A stretch of 64,000 nt of DNA from Streptomyces odontomachi (GTDB lineage Bacteria > Actinomycetota > Actinomycetes > Streptomycetales > Streptomycetaceae), in NCBI RefSeq assembly GCF_024435355.1, contig NZ_JAMJWG010000015.1:186001-250000 (forward strand), given 5' to 3'. Below, one piece after another: positions 34,454 to 42,463 of the stretch. The number at the start of each line of letters is the position of its first letter. Position 1 is the first letter of the stretch. Below the pieces are notes generated by a model. That model was not told the DNA's origin, ran no database searches, and saw only the letters and a list, made by a program, of their open reading frames with translations. A program made the position numbers and the translations under genes.

Positions 34454-35185
34454 TCAGCCGAACAGGTAGCCGAACACCGCGTCGCCGACGCGCTGGTCGG
34501 TGACCTCGGCGCCGTTGGCCTCCTCGCGGGCGAACTTCACCGCCTGCTGGAGCTTCTCGACCCGCTCCAGCAGCTCGTTCACCCGCCGCGCGGGGAGCGC
34601 GCCGGAGAACTTCACCGTCGTCCAGTAGCCGATGGGCACGTCCTCGTAGTACACCTCGACCTGGGCCGGGTGCTTCTCGGTCGCCTCGGCCTTGACGTGG
34701 TTGCGCGGGACCTTCTTCGTGCGGATCGTGCGCACCGGGTCCGTCTTCCACCAGTCCGTGGACGGGTCGAGGGACCAGGACTCGGCGGCGTCGAGCACGG
34801 GGAGCTTCTTCACGAAGGTGTGCAGGTCAGTGAGCTGCTTCTCCAGGAAGAGCAGATAGCTGACGGGGACGTCGGCGACGATCGTCCGTCCGTCGACGGT
34901 GACGTCCGCACGGGCCGTGCAGTTGGCCCAGTCCTTGGTGGCGGTCACGTCGAACAGCCGGGTCAGCGACGTGGACATCTCGCGCAGCACGTCCTCGGCC
35001 TGGATCTGTACCCGCGTGGACTCGGGCGGCAGCTGCTCGCCCTCCTCGTCCTTCGGCTGGTACGTCCGCGCGATGCCGGCCAGCAGCGCGGGCTTCTGCA
35101 CCTTGTGGTGCGCCGCGGTGATGTCCTGGAACGACTTGCTCTTGACGCCCTTTTCCACCGCGATGATCTGATTGAGCTTCGCCAC
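34454..35185 (-). CDS. DUF7873-type protein next to tRNA-like RNAs
   Basis: A 243-residue conserved actinobacterial protein starting (V/M)AKLNQIIAVEKGVKSK at the GTG at 35185 with AAGGGGGA seven nt upstream. It is mixed alpha/beta and basic, without membrane segments: TAAHHKVQKPALLAGI, RVQIQAEDVLREM, YLLFLEKQLTDLHTFV, a strongly conserved-looking RTKKVPRNHVKAEATEKHPAQV stretch broken by acidic residues, and a C-terminal helical RRVNELLERVEKL. I associate it with DUF7873 from memory. The tRNA-like RNAs start immediately after its stop on the same strand, suggesting co-transcription and an RNA-binding role (inference). Confidence 0.7.
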   Translation of the reverse strand: MAKLNQIIAVEKGVKSKSFQDITAAHHKVQKPALLAGIARTYQPKDEEGEQLPPESTRVQIQAEDVLREMSTSLTRLFDVTATKDWANCTARADVTVDGRTIVADVPVSYLLFLEKQLTDLHTFVKKLPVLDAAESWSLDPSTDWWKTDPVRTIRTKKVPRNHVKAEATEKHPAQVEVYYEDVPIGYWTTVKFSGALPARRVNELLERVEKLQQAVKFAREEANGAEVTDQRVGDAVFGYLFG

Positions 35186-35305
35186 TTCGGTCCCCCTTCG
35201 AACAGCAGGGAACATACCTCACGGCACGCGGCACGCTCGTACGATTTTCCGCCCGTGGACCGGGCCGCGGCCGACCACTCCTCGGCGCGCCCCGCTGCCG
35301 GGACC

Positions 35306-37294
35306 TCAGCACGACGACGTGAGTTCCGGCACCCTGGGCGCCGACTGTCCCGTGATCGGCTTCAGGTGGCGGTCGTAGATCTCGGCCCACTGCGAGGTCC
35401 GTCCCGGGGACTTCATGACGGCCGCCAGCGCCGTGCACACCTCCCGGTGCAGCCCCCGCTCCTCGGGGTCCATCGCCACGCCGTAGTTCTCCGAGCCGCC
35501 GAGGCTGGACAGCGCCTTGGTCTTGTCGGCGTACTTGTGGGCGAGTCCGGCGACGATGACATCGTCGGTGGCCACCGCGTAGACGTGGGACTTCGGGTCC
35601 AGCAGCGCCGACACGCACTTCTCGTAGCCGTCCCTGACCTCCGTCCGGTCGCCCAGCCCCTCGTCCTCGAGCCACGACACGTAGGCGGAATTCCTCGCGG
35701 TGCACACCGTCGTGCTGTCGTCGTTCTGGAGGTCGCTGAGGTCGTTGTACCGCCGGTTCTTCCGCACCAGCAGGCCCTTGAGAGCCTCGTAGTAGGAGCC
35801 GGCGAACTTCACCCCGTCCGTCTTCTCGCGCTCTTTGCTCATGCTGTACGTGGCCAGTACGAGATCGACCTTGCCCTGCCGCAGGTAGTCATCGCGGTTG
35901 TCGGAGGTGACGGGGACGAACTTGACCTGCTTGCGGCTGAAGTCCAGTTCGTCGGCGATGGCATAGGCGAGGTCGACCTCGAAACCCCGATAGGTGTCGC
36001 CGGTCCGCACGCTCAACCCGGGCTGGTCGTCCTTGACGCCGACCCGCAGCTCGTCATGCGTGTCACTGAACCTGGGCCCGCCGGTCGCCGCACCCTTGTC
36101 CGAGCCGGCGGCTTCGGAGGTGCCCGCCAGCTTCACCCAGGTGAACCACGCCGCACTCGCGAGCAGCGCGGCACAGGCGACGGTCGCCGTCACCTTCCAC
36201 CGGCCCCGGCGCCGACCCGCCCCCTCGGACCTGACCCCGCCGGACACCGGCCCGCCCCGGGCGGCGCCGGCCGACTCGGCCGGCTTCGGAGGGGCGGCCC
36301 CGGCCGGCTGCACGCCAGGGGTGTCCCGAGCCGCGACCCCCTCGGTGACGGCCCGCAGCATCCGCGCCGCCTCGGCGGCGTCCGGACGCCGGCCGGGGTC
36401 CTTCCGGAGCAGCGCCTCGATCAGCCCGCCGAGCGGCCCGGCGTACTTCATGGGAGGCATCGGCGCCTCCCGTACGGCGATGAGGACCTCGAAGCTGGAG
36501 GCCCCGTCGAAGGGGCGCCGGCCCTCCACCATCTCGTACAGCGTGACGCCGAGCGCCCACAGGTCCGACGCCGCGGACGCCGGGACCGGGTTCTCCGGTG
36601 TGTGGCTGAGCAGTTCCGGCGCCAGGTACTGCGGCGTTCCGATGATCTCGTGGGACCGGGTGACCTGCGAGGCGCCCTCGAAGGTGGCGATCCCGAAATC
36701 CATCAGGAGCGCACGCCCGTTGGGGCGGAACAGCACGTTGTGGGGCTTCACATCGCGGTGCAGCACGCCGGCCTCGTGCACGGCGGCCAGCCCGCGCAGC
36801 ACCTGGAGGCCGATCCGCGCCGCGTGCGGGACGGACAGCTGCTGCTGCTCGCGCAGCAGGTCGGCCAGGGAGCGGGAGTCGAGCAGCTCCATGACGATCC
36901 AGACCTGGTTGCCGTCCTCGATCACATCGTGCACGGCGACCACGTTCTGATGCCCGATCCTGGCGATGGCCTGCGCCTCACGGCGCGCCCGGCTCACCCA
37001 CTTCGCCTGGTCGTCGGGCCCCGCGGAGCCCGGGTACAGCAGCCCCTTGACGGCCACCTTCCGGTCCAGGGTCGTGTCGAGGGCCTCCCAGACCACGCCC
37101 ATCCCACCACGCCCGAGCTGGCGCAGTAACCGGTAACGGCCCGCGATCACCGTGTCCGGTCCGTCGGCCGGTCCGTCGGCCGGCCTGTTGCCCGGCTCGT
37201 CGGCCGGTCTGTTGCCCGGTCCGTCCGGCCCGCTGTCCGGCCCGCCCTCCGGCCTGTCGTCCGGACCGCTGCCGGCCGTACCCTCGCTGCGCAT
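35306..37294 (-). CDS. Ser/Thr receptor kinase with extracellular solute-binding domain (1)
   Basis: 662 residues. A Pro/Gly/Asp-rich N-terminus (DDRPEGGPDSGPDG) precedes a PknB-like kinase domain (~53-320): GRGGMGVVWEA, VAVKGL, HRDVKPHN, MDFGIATF and LAPELL. A single membrane helix (TATVACAALLASAAWFTWV) leads to an extracellular SBP_bac_3 amino-acid-binding domain: LRVGVKDDQPGL, GFEVDLAYAIADEL, VDLVLATYSMSKERE and YGVAMDPEE. This is a direct ligand-sensing architecture, related in logic to glutamate sensing through GlnH/PknG. Codon 56 (37129-37127) is TTA. The ATG at 37294 follows GGGGG. A second gene of the same architecture lies just upstream on the same strand. Confidence 0.92.
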   Translation of the reverse strand: MRSEGTAGSGPDDRPEGGPDSGPDGPGNRPADEPGNRPADGPADGPDTVIAGRYRLLRQLGRGGMGVVWEALDTTLDRKVAVKGLLYPGSAGPDDQAKWVSRARREAQAIARIGHQNVVAVHDVIEDGNQVWIVMELLDSRSLADLLREQQQLSVPHAARIGLQVLRGLAAVHEAGVLHRDVKPHNVLFRPNGRALLMDFGIATFEGASQVTRSHEIIGTPQYLAPELLSHTPENPVPASAASDLWALGVTLYEMVEGRRPFDGASSFEVLIAVREAPMPPMKYAGPLGGLIEALLRKDPGRRPDAAEAARMLRAVTEGVAARDTPGVQPAGAAPPKPAESAGAARGGPVSGGVRSEGAGRRRGRWKVTATVACAALLASAAWFTWVKLAGTSEAAGSDKGAATGGPRFSDTHDELRVGVKDDQPGLSVRTGDTYRGFEVDLAYAIADELDFSRKQVKFVPVTSDNRDDYLRQGKVDLVLATYSMSKEREKTDGVKFAGSYYEALKGLLVRKNRRYNDLSDLQNDDSTTVCTARNSAYVSWLEDEGLGDRTEVRDGYEKCVSALLDPKSHVYAVATDDVIVAGLAHKYADKTKALSSLGGSENYGVAMDPEERGLHREVCTALAAVMKSPGRTSQWAEIYDRHLKPITGQSAPRVPELTSSC

Positions 37295-37442
37295 CCGACC
37301 CCCAGGGGTTGTCGATAGGGACAGAACATTAGACGCACCGGCGCCTATCCAGGGCTTTATCGCGTTGCCGCGCGAGGAGCCGTGCGGTTGCCACGCAAAG
37401 AGCCCGTGGGGAGTCTGGTTGACCCGCTTCCTGGACCGGCTG

Positions 37443-39350
37443 TCAGGCCAGCAGGGGCAGATACCTGTGCAGCGTCGCGGACATGGTCCCGTCCGCCACC
37501 ATCTGCTTCAGCGCCACGTCGACCTTGTCCTTGACGGGATCGCCCTTGCGTATGCCGATGGCGTAGGGCTCGTTGGTGAGTCGGAGACCGGCCAGTTTGA
37601 ACGTGCTGGGCTCCAGGAGGGCGGTGTAGGCGAGGGCCGTGTCGTCGGCCGTGACGGCGTTCACGGAGTGTTCGGTCAGGTTGTGGACACAGCGTTCGAC
37701 ACTGGTGTCCGTGTGCAGCGTCGCCTTCGGCCCGAACGTCCGCCGGAAGCCCGCAGCGGCCGAGGAGCCCCCCACCGCGCAGACCTTCTTCCCGCTCAGG
37801 TCCGTCCCCTTGTGGACGTCGGGGCCGTCCGCCGGCAGCAGCAGGTCCTGGTGACCGGTGAGATACGGGCTGGAGAAGGCGATCTGCGCCGACCGTGCGG
37901 CGGTCTGCGTCAACCCGGCGACGAGGTCCACGGTGTCGGTCTGAAGCGCCTCCAATCGGTGGCACGCGGAGACCTCCTTCCAGACGATCTCGTCGCGTGC
38001 GTACCCGAGCTTGCCGGCGACGTACGTCGCCACGTCCACGTCGAGCCCCAGGTAGTCGCCGTCGGGCTGCTTCATGGCCAGGCCGGGCCTGTCGAGGGTG
38101 ACACCGATGGTGATCTTCTTGCCGGTCACGTCCTTGGAGCCGCCTGTGGTGATGCCCTTGCCGCACGAGTCCTTGGAGCTGCTGGCGGCGTCGGTCCCGG
38201 CCCCGGAAGACGGCGAGGAGCCGGTACCGCCGGCGTGCGCGTCGTCGTTCCCGCCGCCGCCGTCATGAAGCAGGGCCCCCACCAGAACGCCGGCCAGGAC
38301 CGCCGACGAAGCGGCAATGGCCAGCGCGTATGCCGAGCTGCGTCGCAAGGCCGGCTTCTTCGGCGCGGGCCGCGGCGCAGCTTCGGGCGCCGGCCCGGCG
38401 GCTGCCCCGTACGCTTCCCCCCTTTCCCCCCTTTCCTCCCCCTGGAGCAGGGCAAGCAGTTCGGCCGGGGATGGCCGGCCGGCGGGATCCTTGAGCAGGC
38501 ACTTCCCGATGACGGAACGCAGGCCCGGGGGTACGGCGCTGAGATCCGGATCGTCGTGGACGATCTTCATCGCGACCGTGACGGGTGGGGTGCCGGTGTC
38601 CGAGTCGAACGGTCCCCGGCCCGTCGCCGCATGGGCGAGGACCCCGCCCAGCGCGAACACGTCGGCCGCCGGCCCCACCTCGCGCGGTGTGCTCAACTGC
38701 TCCGGCGCCATGAAGGACACCGTGCCGAGGATGTTGCCGGTCCGGGTGAGCGGTTCCGCGGCCAGCATCCGGGCGATGCCGAAGTCGATGACCCGGGGGC
38801 CGTCGTCGGTCAGCAGCACGTTGCTCGGTTTCAGGTCACGGTGCACCAGACCGGCCCGGTGGATGTCGCGCAGCGCCTCGGCGAGCCCCCGCCCGAGCGT
38901 CCAGACGGCGTCCTCCTCGAAGGCGCCCGCGTCGCGCACCCGCTCCGCAAGGGTCGGGGCGGCGAAGTACTGCGTGGCCATCCACGGCGGGTCCGCATCG
39001 GGATCGGCATCCACGACCGACGCGGTGAACGCCCCGCTCACCTGCCGCGCGGCGTCGATCTCCAGTCGGAAACGGGCGCGACGGTCGGGGTCGTCGACGA
39101 ACTCCCCGCGAATGATCTTGAGGGCGACCCGTCGTCCGGACGGCGACACGGCCAGGTGGACGACTCCCATGCCACCCGCACCGATACGACGCTCGATGCG
39201 GTACCCCCCGATCACCGGAGGAGTCTCCTCACCCTGCCAATCCAAGACTCCCCCTGCGCCCTTCCGCGACGGTCCCGACCCTCCTCCCGCAGTAACGCGC
39301 CCGGAGGGGCTGGCGGTTCCGCCGTCTTGCCGTCCTTGGAGCCTCTTCAC
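37443..39350 (-). CDS. Ser/Thr receptor kinase with extracellular solute-binding domain (2)
   Basis: Up to 635 residues. The kinase domain (~48-300) has GAGGMGVVHLA, VALKII, HRDLKPSN, DFGIARML and MAPEQL. The juxtamembrane region has GEERGERGEA and Pro/Ala stretches, followed by a membrane segment (AYALAIAASSAVLAGVLVGALL). The extracellular part is an SBP_bac_3 domain: KITIGVTLDRPGLAM, GLDVDVATYVAGKLG, VDLVAGLTQTAARS, DLSGKKVCAVGGSS. It contains four Cys, unlike its neighbour, so the ligand may differ. The GTG at 39350 has no clear ribosome site; a TTG at 39245 (LDWQGEE) with GGGGGAG close by is an alternative start. Two 17-bp direct repeats sit just upstream. Confidence 0.88.
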   Translation of the reverse strand: MKRLQGRQDGGTASPSGRVTAGGGSGPSRKGAGGVLDWQGEETPPVIGGYRIERRIGAGGMGVVHLAVSPSGRRVALKIIRGEFVDDPDRRARFRLEIDAARQVSGAFTASVVDADPDADPPWMATQYFAAPTLAERVRDAGAFEEDAVWTLGRGLAEALRDIHRAGLVHRDLKPSNVLLTDDGPRVIDFGIARMLAAEPLTRTGNILGTVSFMAPEQLSTPREVGPAADVFALGGVLAHAATGRGPFDSDTGTPPVTVAMKIVHDDPDLSAVPPGLRSVIGKCLLKDPAGRPSPAELLALLQGEERGERGEAYGAAAGPAPEAAPRPAPKKPALRRSSAYALAIAASSAVLAGVLVGALLHDGGGGNDDAHAGGTGSSPSSGAGTDAASSSKDSCGKGITTGGSKDVTGKKITIGVTLDRPGLAMKQPDGDYLGLDVDVATYVAGKLGYARDEIVWKEVSACHRLEALQTDTVDLVAGLTQTAARSAQIAFSSPYLTGHQDLLLPADGPDVHKGTDLSGKKVCAVGGSSAAAGFRRTFGPKATLHTDTSVERCVHNLTEHSVNAVTADDTALAYTALLEPSTFKLAGLRLTNEPYAIGIRKGDPVKDKVDVALKQMVADGTMSATLHRYLPLLA

Positions 39351-39363
39351 GGAGTCGGGGTGG

Positions 39364-39398
39364 ATTCCCGGAGCGGAAATAATTCCCGGAGGGGAAAT
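39364..39398. promoter_or_regulatory. Two 17-bp direct repeats upstream of receptor kinase 2
   Basis: ATTCCCGGAGCGGAAAT and ATTCCCGGAGGGGAAAT, separated by one base (18-bp period, one mismatch). Each is itself imperfectly dyad-symmetric (ATTCCC..GGAAAT). AT-rich ends in GC-rich DNA, 14-48 bp upstream of the GTG at 39350, suggest tandem operator sites or a promoter-embedded regulator site. Confidence 0.55.
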
Positions 39399-39596
39399 CG
39401 GGTTGGTAGCTGCCCGGCCCGTGGTCGGAAAGCGATCCGGCAGGGCAGAGGAACTTGTGAAAGGCCGAATCAGGCTACTCGGGCCGACGCATCCGTGGAC
39501 GCACGGGGCTGAGAACCCCTTGGATCAACTTCAACGCTGAGCGCCCCGCAGCGGACCTGAATTGGCCCACCGGGGGCGCCCGGACACCTACAGCGT

Positions 39597-39782
39597 TCAG
39601 CCCCGCGAGGCGTACGGCAGGAACGCCGTCCAGGCCGCGGGGGAGAGGTCGATCCGGGGCCCCTGCTTGTCCTTGGAGTCCCGGACATGGACTATCTGGG
39701 GGCAGGTGGCGATTTCAACGCAGTCGTCGCCATCTTGGCCGCTGTAACTGCTCTTGAACCAGGCCAGTTCGGAGAAGTTCAT
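39597..39782 (-). CDS. DUF397 protein
   Basis: A 61-residue protein with the DUF397 signature: LAWFKSSYSGQDGDDCVEIAT, VHVRDSKDKQGP and LSPAAWTAFL. DUF397 proteins are small partners, probably antitoxin- or anti-regulator-like, of DUF5753 helix-turn-helix proteins. The ATG overlaps the regulator's stop codon (ATGA), confirming the pair. Confidence 0.92.
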   Translation of the reverse strand: MNFSELAWFKSSYSGQDGDDCVEIATCPQIVHVRDSKDKQGPRIDLSPAAWTAFLPYASRG

Positions 39783-40603
39783 AGAGATCCTCGCAGTCGT
39801 TTGAGCAACTCTGCGGACTCTATGCTGTCGAGAGCCTGCGCGCGCAGCCTGGCGTAGCGCATCTGGAGCACGCTGATCGCCTCGGGGTCTGTGACTAACT
39901 CGCCCGTGCGCTGCCCCTCCGCGTAAGCGAACCACTGGTTCTCTGGCGTTTCCAGCAGCCTGATCGGCCCGTTGACCCCAGGATGCACACCCATGCTCAT
40001 CGGAAGCACCTGGATCTCGACATTCCGCCGGGCTGAGAGATCGAGAAGGTGCTCCAGCAGTTCCCTTGTCACCTCCGGCCCGCCCGTCTGCCGTAACAGC
40101 AAGTGCTCGTCGAGGACGAAGCTGAACGACGTGTGTGGGCGCTCCAGCAGGAGCTTCTGGCGTTCTTTGCGAGCCTCGAGCTTGGTCTGAATCCCTTCGT
40201 CGCTCAATGGCGGTAGCCGATGCTCGAACAGGGTGCACGCGTACGCGTCCGTTTGAAGAAGCCCTGGCACCACCCGACACTCGTACGTGTAGAGACAGAT
40301 CGCCTCCGTCTCCAGATCCGCCCACCGTTGGAACCACATCGCCAACCCCGGACGCTTGCGCGACACCTTCTCGAACACCCGCTGCACGAGTTCCGGTTGT
40401 CCCAGGGCCTCCCCGGCCGCCGTCGCGAACTCCATGTCCGGCATCCGGCGCCCCAGTTCCACGGACGCAACCGTGTGTTTGGAGAACCGTACGAGCCGGC
40501 CGAACTCCTCGCGGCTGAGGCCCGCCTGCTCCCGTAGTCCCTGGACCATCGCGCCGAACATGCACATGCTGTCCGTCGGTTCCGGGTCCGAAGCCTTGGT
40601 CAT
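39779..40603 (-). CDS. WhiJ-like XRE regulator with DUF5753 domain
   Basis: 274 residues. An N-terminal XRE helix-turn-helix (~15-70: LREQAGLSREEFGRLVRFSKHT) is followed by the DUF5753 domain (~95-270: TYECRVVPGLLQTDAYA, the LLERP region, VLPMSMGVHPGVNGP). This is the WhiJ/BldB-associated regulator class that acts on developmental timing with a DUF397 partner. Codon 236 (39898-39896) is TTA, so the regulator is a likely bldA target. It is divergent from the gene at 40705, the usual arrangement for a third member of such loci. Confidence 0.92.
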   Translation of the reverse strand: MTKASDPEPTDSMCMFGAMVQGLREQAGLSREEFGRLVRFSKHTVASVELGRRMPDMEFATAAGEALGQPELVQRVFEKVSRKRPGLAMWFQRWADLETEAICLYTYECRVVPGLLQTDAYACTLFEHRLPPLSDEGIQTKLEARKERQKLLLERPHTSFSFVLDEHLLLRQTGGPEVTRELLEHLLDLSARRNVEIQVLPMSMGVHPGVNGPIRLLETPENQWFAYAEGQRTGELVTDPEAISVLQMRYARLRAQALDSIESAELLKRLRGSL

Positions 40604-40704
40604 ACTCCAACGCCCCTCTGGTCTGACAAACTGTCACGAACGCAAACAGCCGGTGACCGAATGGGGTTACGGAACGAGGACGGTACGGGGAGGGCATTTC
40701 GGCC

Positions 40705-41304
40705 ATGGGCACGGACGTCTTCGCTCTGATCACCGACTGGGAGCCGATGGTCGACGCGTTCCGGACGGCCGGGGACTTCGAGTTCTACTGGGACGCGAAC
40801 GCACGGCAGAACGACAGATTCCTTGCAGCGCAGGCCGCGGGCACATCGTTCGACCTGGACGCGGAGCCGGAGCTGCTGCCGTACGCCCGGGAGCACCACA
40901 TCTTCGGCGGCTTCGGATTCGTCGCCGTCGAGTGGTACTTCGACAAGCTGCGCGCGAGTCTGCCGCCCCACCTGCGTGAACCGCTGGAGACCTTCGTCCG
41001 CACCCTCTACGCCGAGGATCCGCGCGACTGCGACGACCTGGCAGCGGACGGTGCGACGGGGCGCGACTCCAGCGTGTTGTACGCGTTGCGCCCGGCGTCG
41101 GTGCGGAGGGCTGTGGAGCGGTTCGAGGCGGTGCCGTGGGACGAACTGCGGGAACTCGACCGGCGGGAGACGCTGCCGGAGCTGGACGAGGAACGGTACG
41201 TGCCGTGCTTCGGCGCGTTCGAGGCGGTGTTGCGGCAGCAGCGCGCGTGGTTGGGCGACGCGGCCGAGTGCGGCAGGGGAGTGGTCGCCGTCATCAGCCA
41301 ATGA
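40705..41304 (+). CDS. Hypothetical protein divergent from the WhiJ-like pair
   Basis: A 199-residue acidic cytosolic protein (MGTDVFALITDWEPMVDAF at its start; HHIFGGFGFVAVEWYF in the middle). No membrane segment or recognised catalytic motif. ATG at 40705, with GGGGAGGG about 10 nt upstream. Position suggests it may be controlled by the DUF5753 regulator. Family not recognised. Confidence 0.65.
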   Translation: MGTDVFALITDWEPMVDAFRTAGDFEFYWDANARQNDRFLAAQAAGTSFDLDAEPELLPYAREHHIFGGFGFVAVEWYFDKLRASLPPHLREPLETFVRTLYAEDPRDCDDLAADGATGRDSSVLYALRPASVRRAVERFEAVPWDELRELDRRETLPELDEERYVPCFGAFEAVLRQQRAWLGDAAECGRGVVAVISQ

Positions 41305-41352
41305 GGGCGGAGCCGCGGGCAGCGTCAGAGCCCCGTTCAGTCGTCCTGCGTG

Positions 41353-42087
41353 TCAGTTGCCGGCCAGTGTCCGATCCAGGAGGAGCAGCAGACGGTCCCA
41401 ATGACGCTGAAGCCCAGAGGGGCTGAATGCCGCGGTGTCGGACATGGTGAAGCCGTGGACGGTGTGGGGATAGATCTCGGAGGTGTACGTGACACCTGCG
41501 GCGTCCAGGACCTGGTTGAGCTCGCCGAGCGTATCCGGCGTCAGGTCACCTTCGGCGTGGCCGAAGTGGACCCTGGCCGTGAGCGCGGAGAGCAGATCGC
41601 GCCCTGCGGCGGCCACGGGACCGTGGAACGCTGCGACGGCGGCAACCTGCTCGGGATGGGCTGCTGCGGTGTGTACCGCGTAGAGGCCGCCGATGCAGTA
41701 ACCGGTCACCGCGACGGGCCCGGGGGCTACCTCAGGCTGGCTGGTGAGGAAGCCGAGATAAGCGTTGGCGTCTTGCAGGACACGTTCGCTGGTGTGCGCC
41801 TGGATCAACGGCATCAGCTGGTCCATGAGCTGGGGTCGGATGTCTTCTCCGATGTGCTCGGGAAGATCGATCACCGGCGACGGGCCGTGCCGGTAGAAGA
41901 CGTTCGGGACGAGTACGTAGTACCCGTGCCCGGCTAGTTCGCCGGCTATGGCGTGCAGCACGGGCCGGATGCCGAAGCCGTCGGGGTACATCAGCACTCC
42001 GGGGTGGCGCTCGCCGTGGCTGGGGAAGGCGGTGAACGCGTCGGCCGTGCCGTCCGCGGTGCGAATCTGCTGAGTCTTGACGGGCAC
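41353..42087 (-). CDS. Dienelactone hydrolase-family protein
   Basis: A 244-residue enzyme starting at the GTG at 42087, six nt after GGAGG. The catalytic Cys is in VTGYCIGGLYAV, the Asp in the GHAEGDLTPD segment and the His in HTVHGFTM, so the Cys-Asp-His triad of dienelactone hydrolases is complete. It probably opens a lactone or hydrolyses an activated ester in aromatic catabolism or detoxification. It stands alone; a dyad lies upstream. Confidence 0.88.
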   Translation of the reverse strand: MPVKTQQIRTADGTADAFTAFPSHGERHPGVLMYPDGFGIRPVLHAIAGELAGHGYYVLVPNVFYRHGPSPVIDLPEHIGEDIRPQLMDQLMPLIQAHTSERVLQDANAYLGFLTSQPEVAPGPVAVTGYCIGGLYAVHTAAAHPEQVAAVAAFHGPVAAAGRDLLSALTARVHFGHAEGDLTPDTLGELNQVLDAAGVTYTSEIYPHTVHGFTMSDTAAFSPSGLQRHWDRLLLLLDRTLAGN

Positions 42088-42463
42088 TGAATCCTCCGGT
42101 CGTAGTTGATTGGTCGAACGTGTGATCAACACGACGAAGGTGGGTGGACCTCGCGTAGCAGTGCAAGCCTCGTGACCGAGCAGAGGGCCCCCTTCGGCCC
42201 GCGTGGCGCTCAGAGGAGCACCGGGTCACCAATCCGTGTGTGGCGCAATGCCGTCCCGGTAGTCATGACCGACGAGCCTAGCCGATCTCCCACGCCGGCA
42301 CGCAGGACCACCGGGCCGCGCCTGTACTCGCCACCCCGTACAAGGCGACGTTCTGGCAGGTCACCCTGACGCCCCGCCAGATTGGCGGGCATGAGCCAAA
42401 CCGCCGCCCCGCCCACCATCCCCGACGCCTCCGACGCCCCCAACAGGCCCTAGGCTCCGCATC
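42088..42463. other. 376-bp divergent intergenic region
   Basis: Between the hydrolase and P-loop genes. Apart from the dyad at 42105-42130 no repeat, RNA or credible coding frame was seen. Confidence 0.5.
42105..42130. promoter_or_regulatory. Dyad element upstream of dienelactone hydrolase
   Basis: GTTGAT (42105-42110) and ATCAAC (42125-42130) form a 6-bp inverted repeat with a 14-bp spacer, 18 bp before the GTG start. It could be a TetR- or MarR-type operator, but no regulator gene lies adjacent. Confidence 0.35.
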
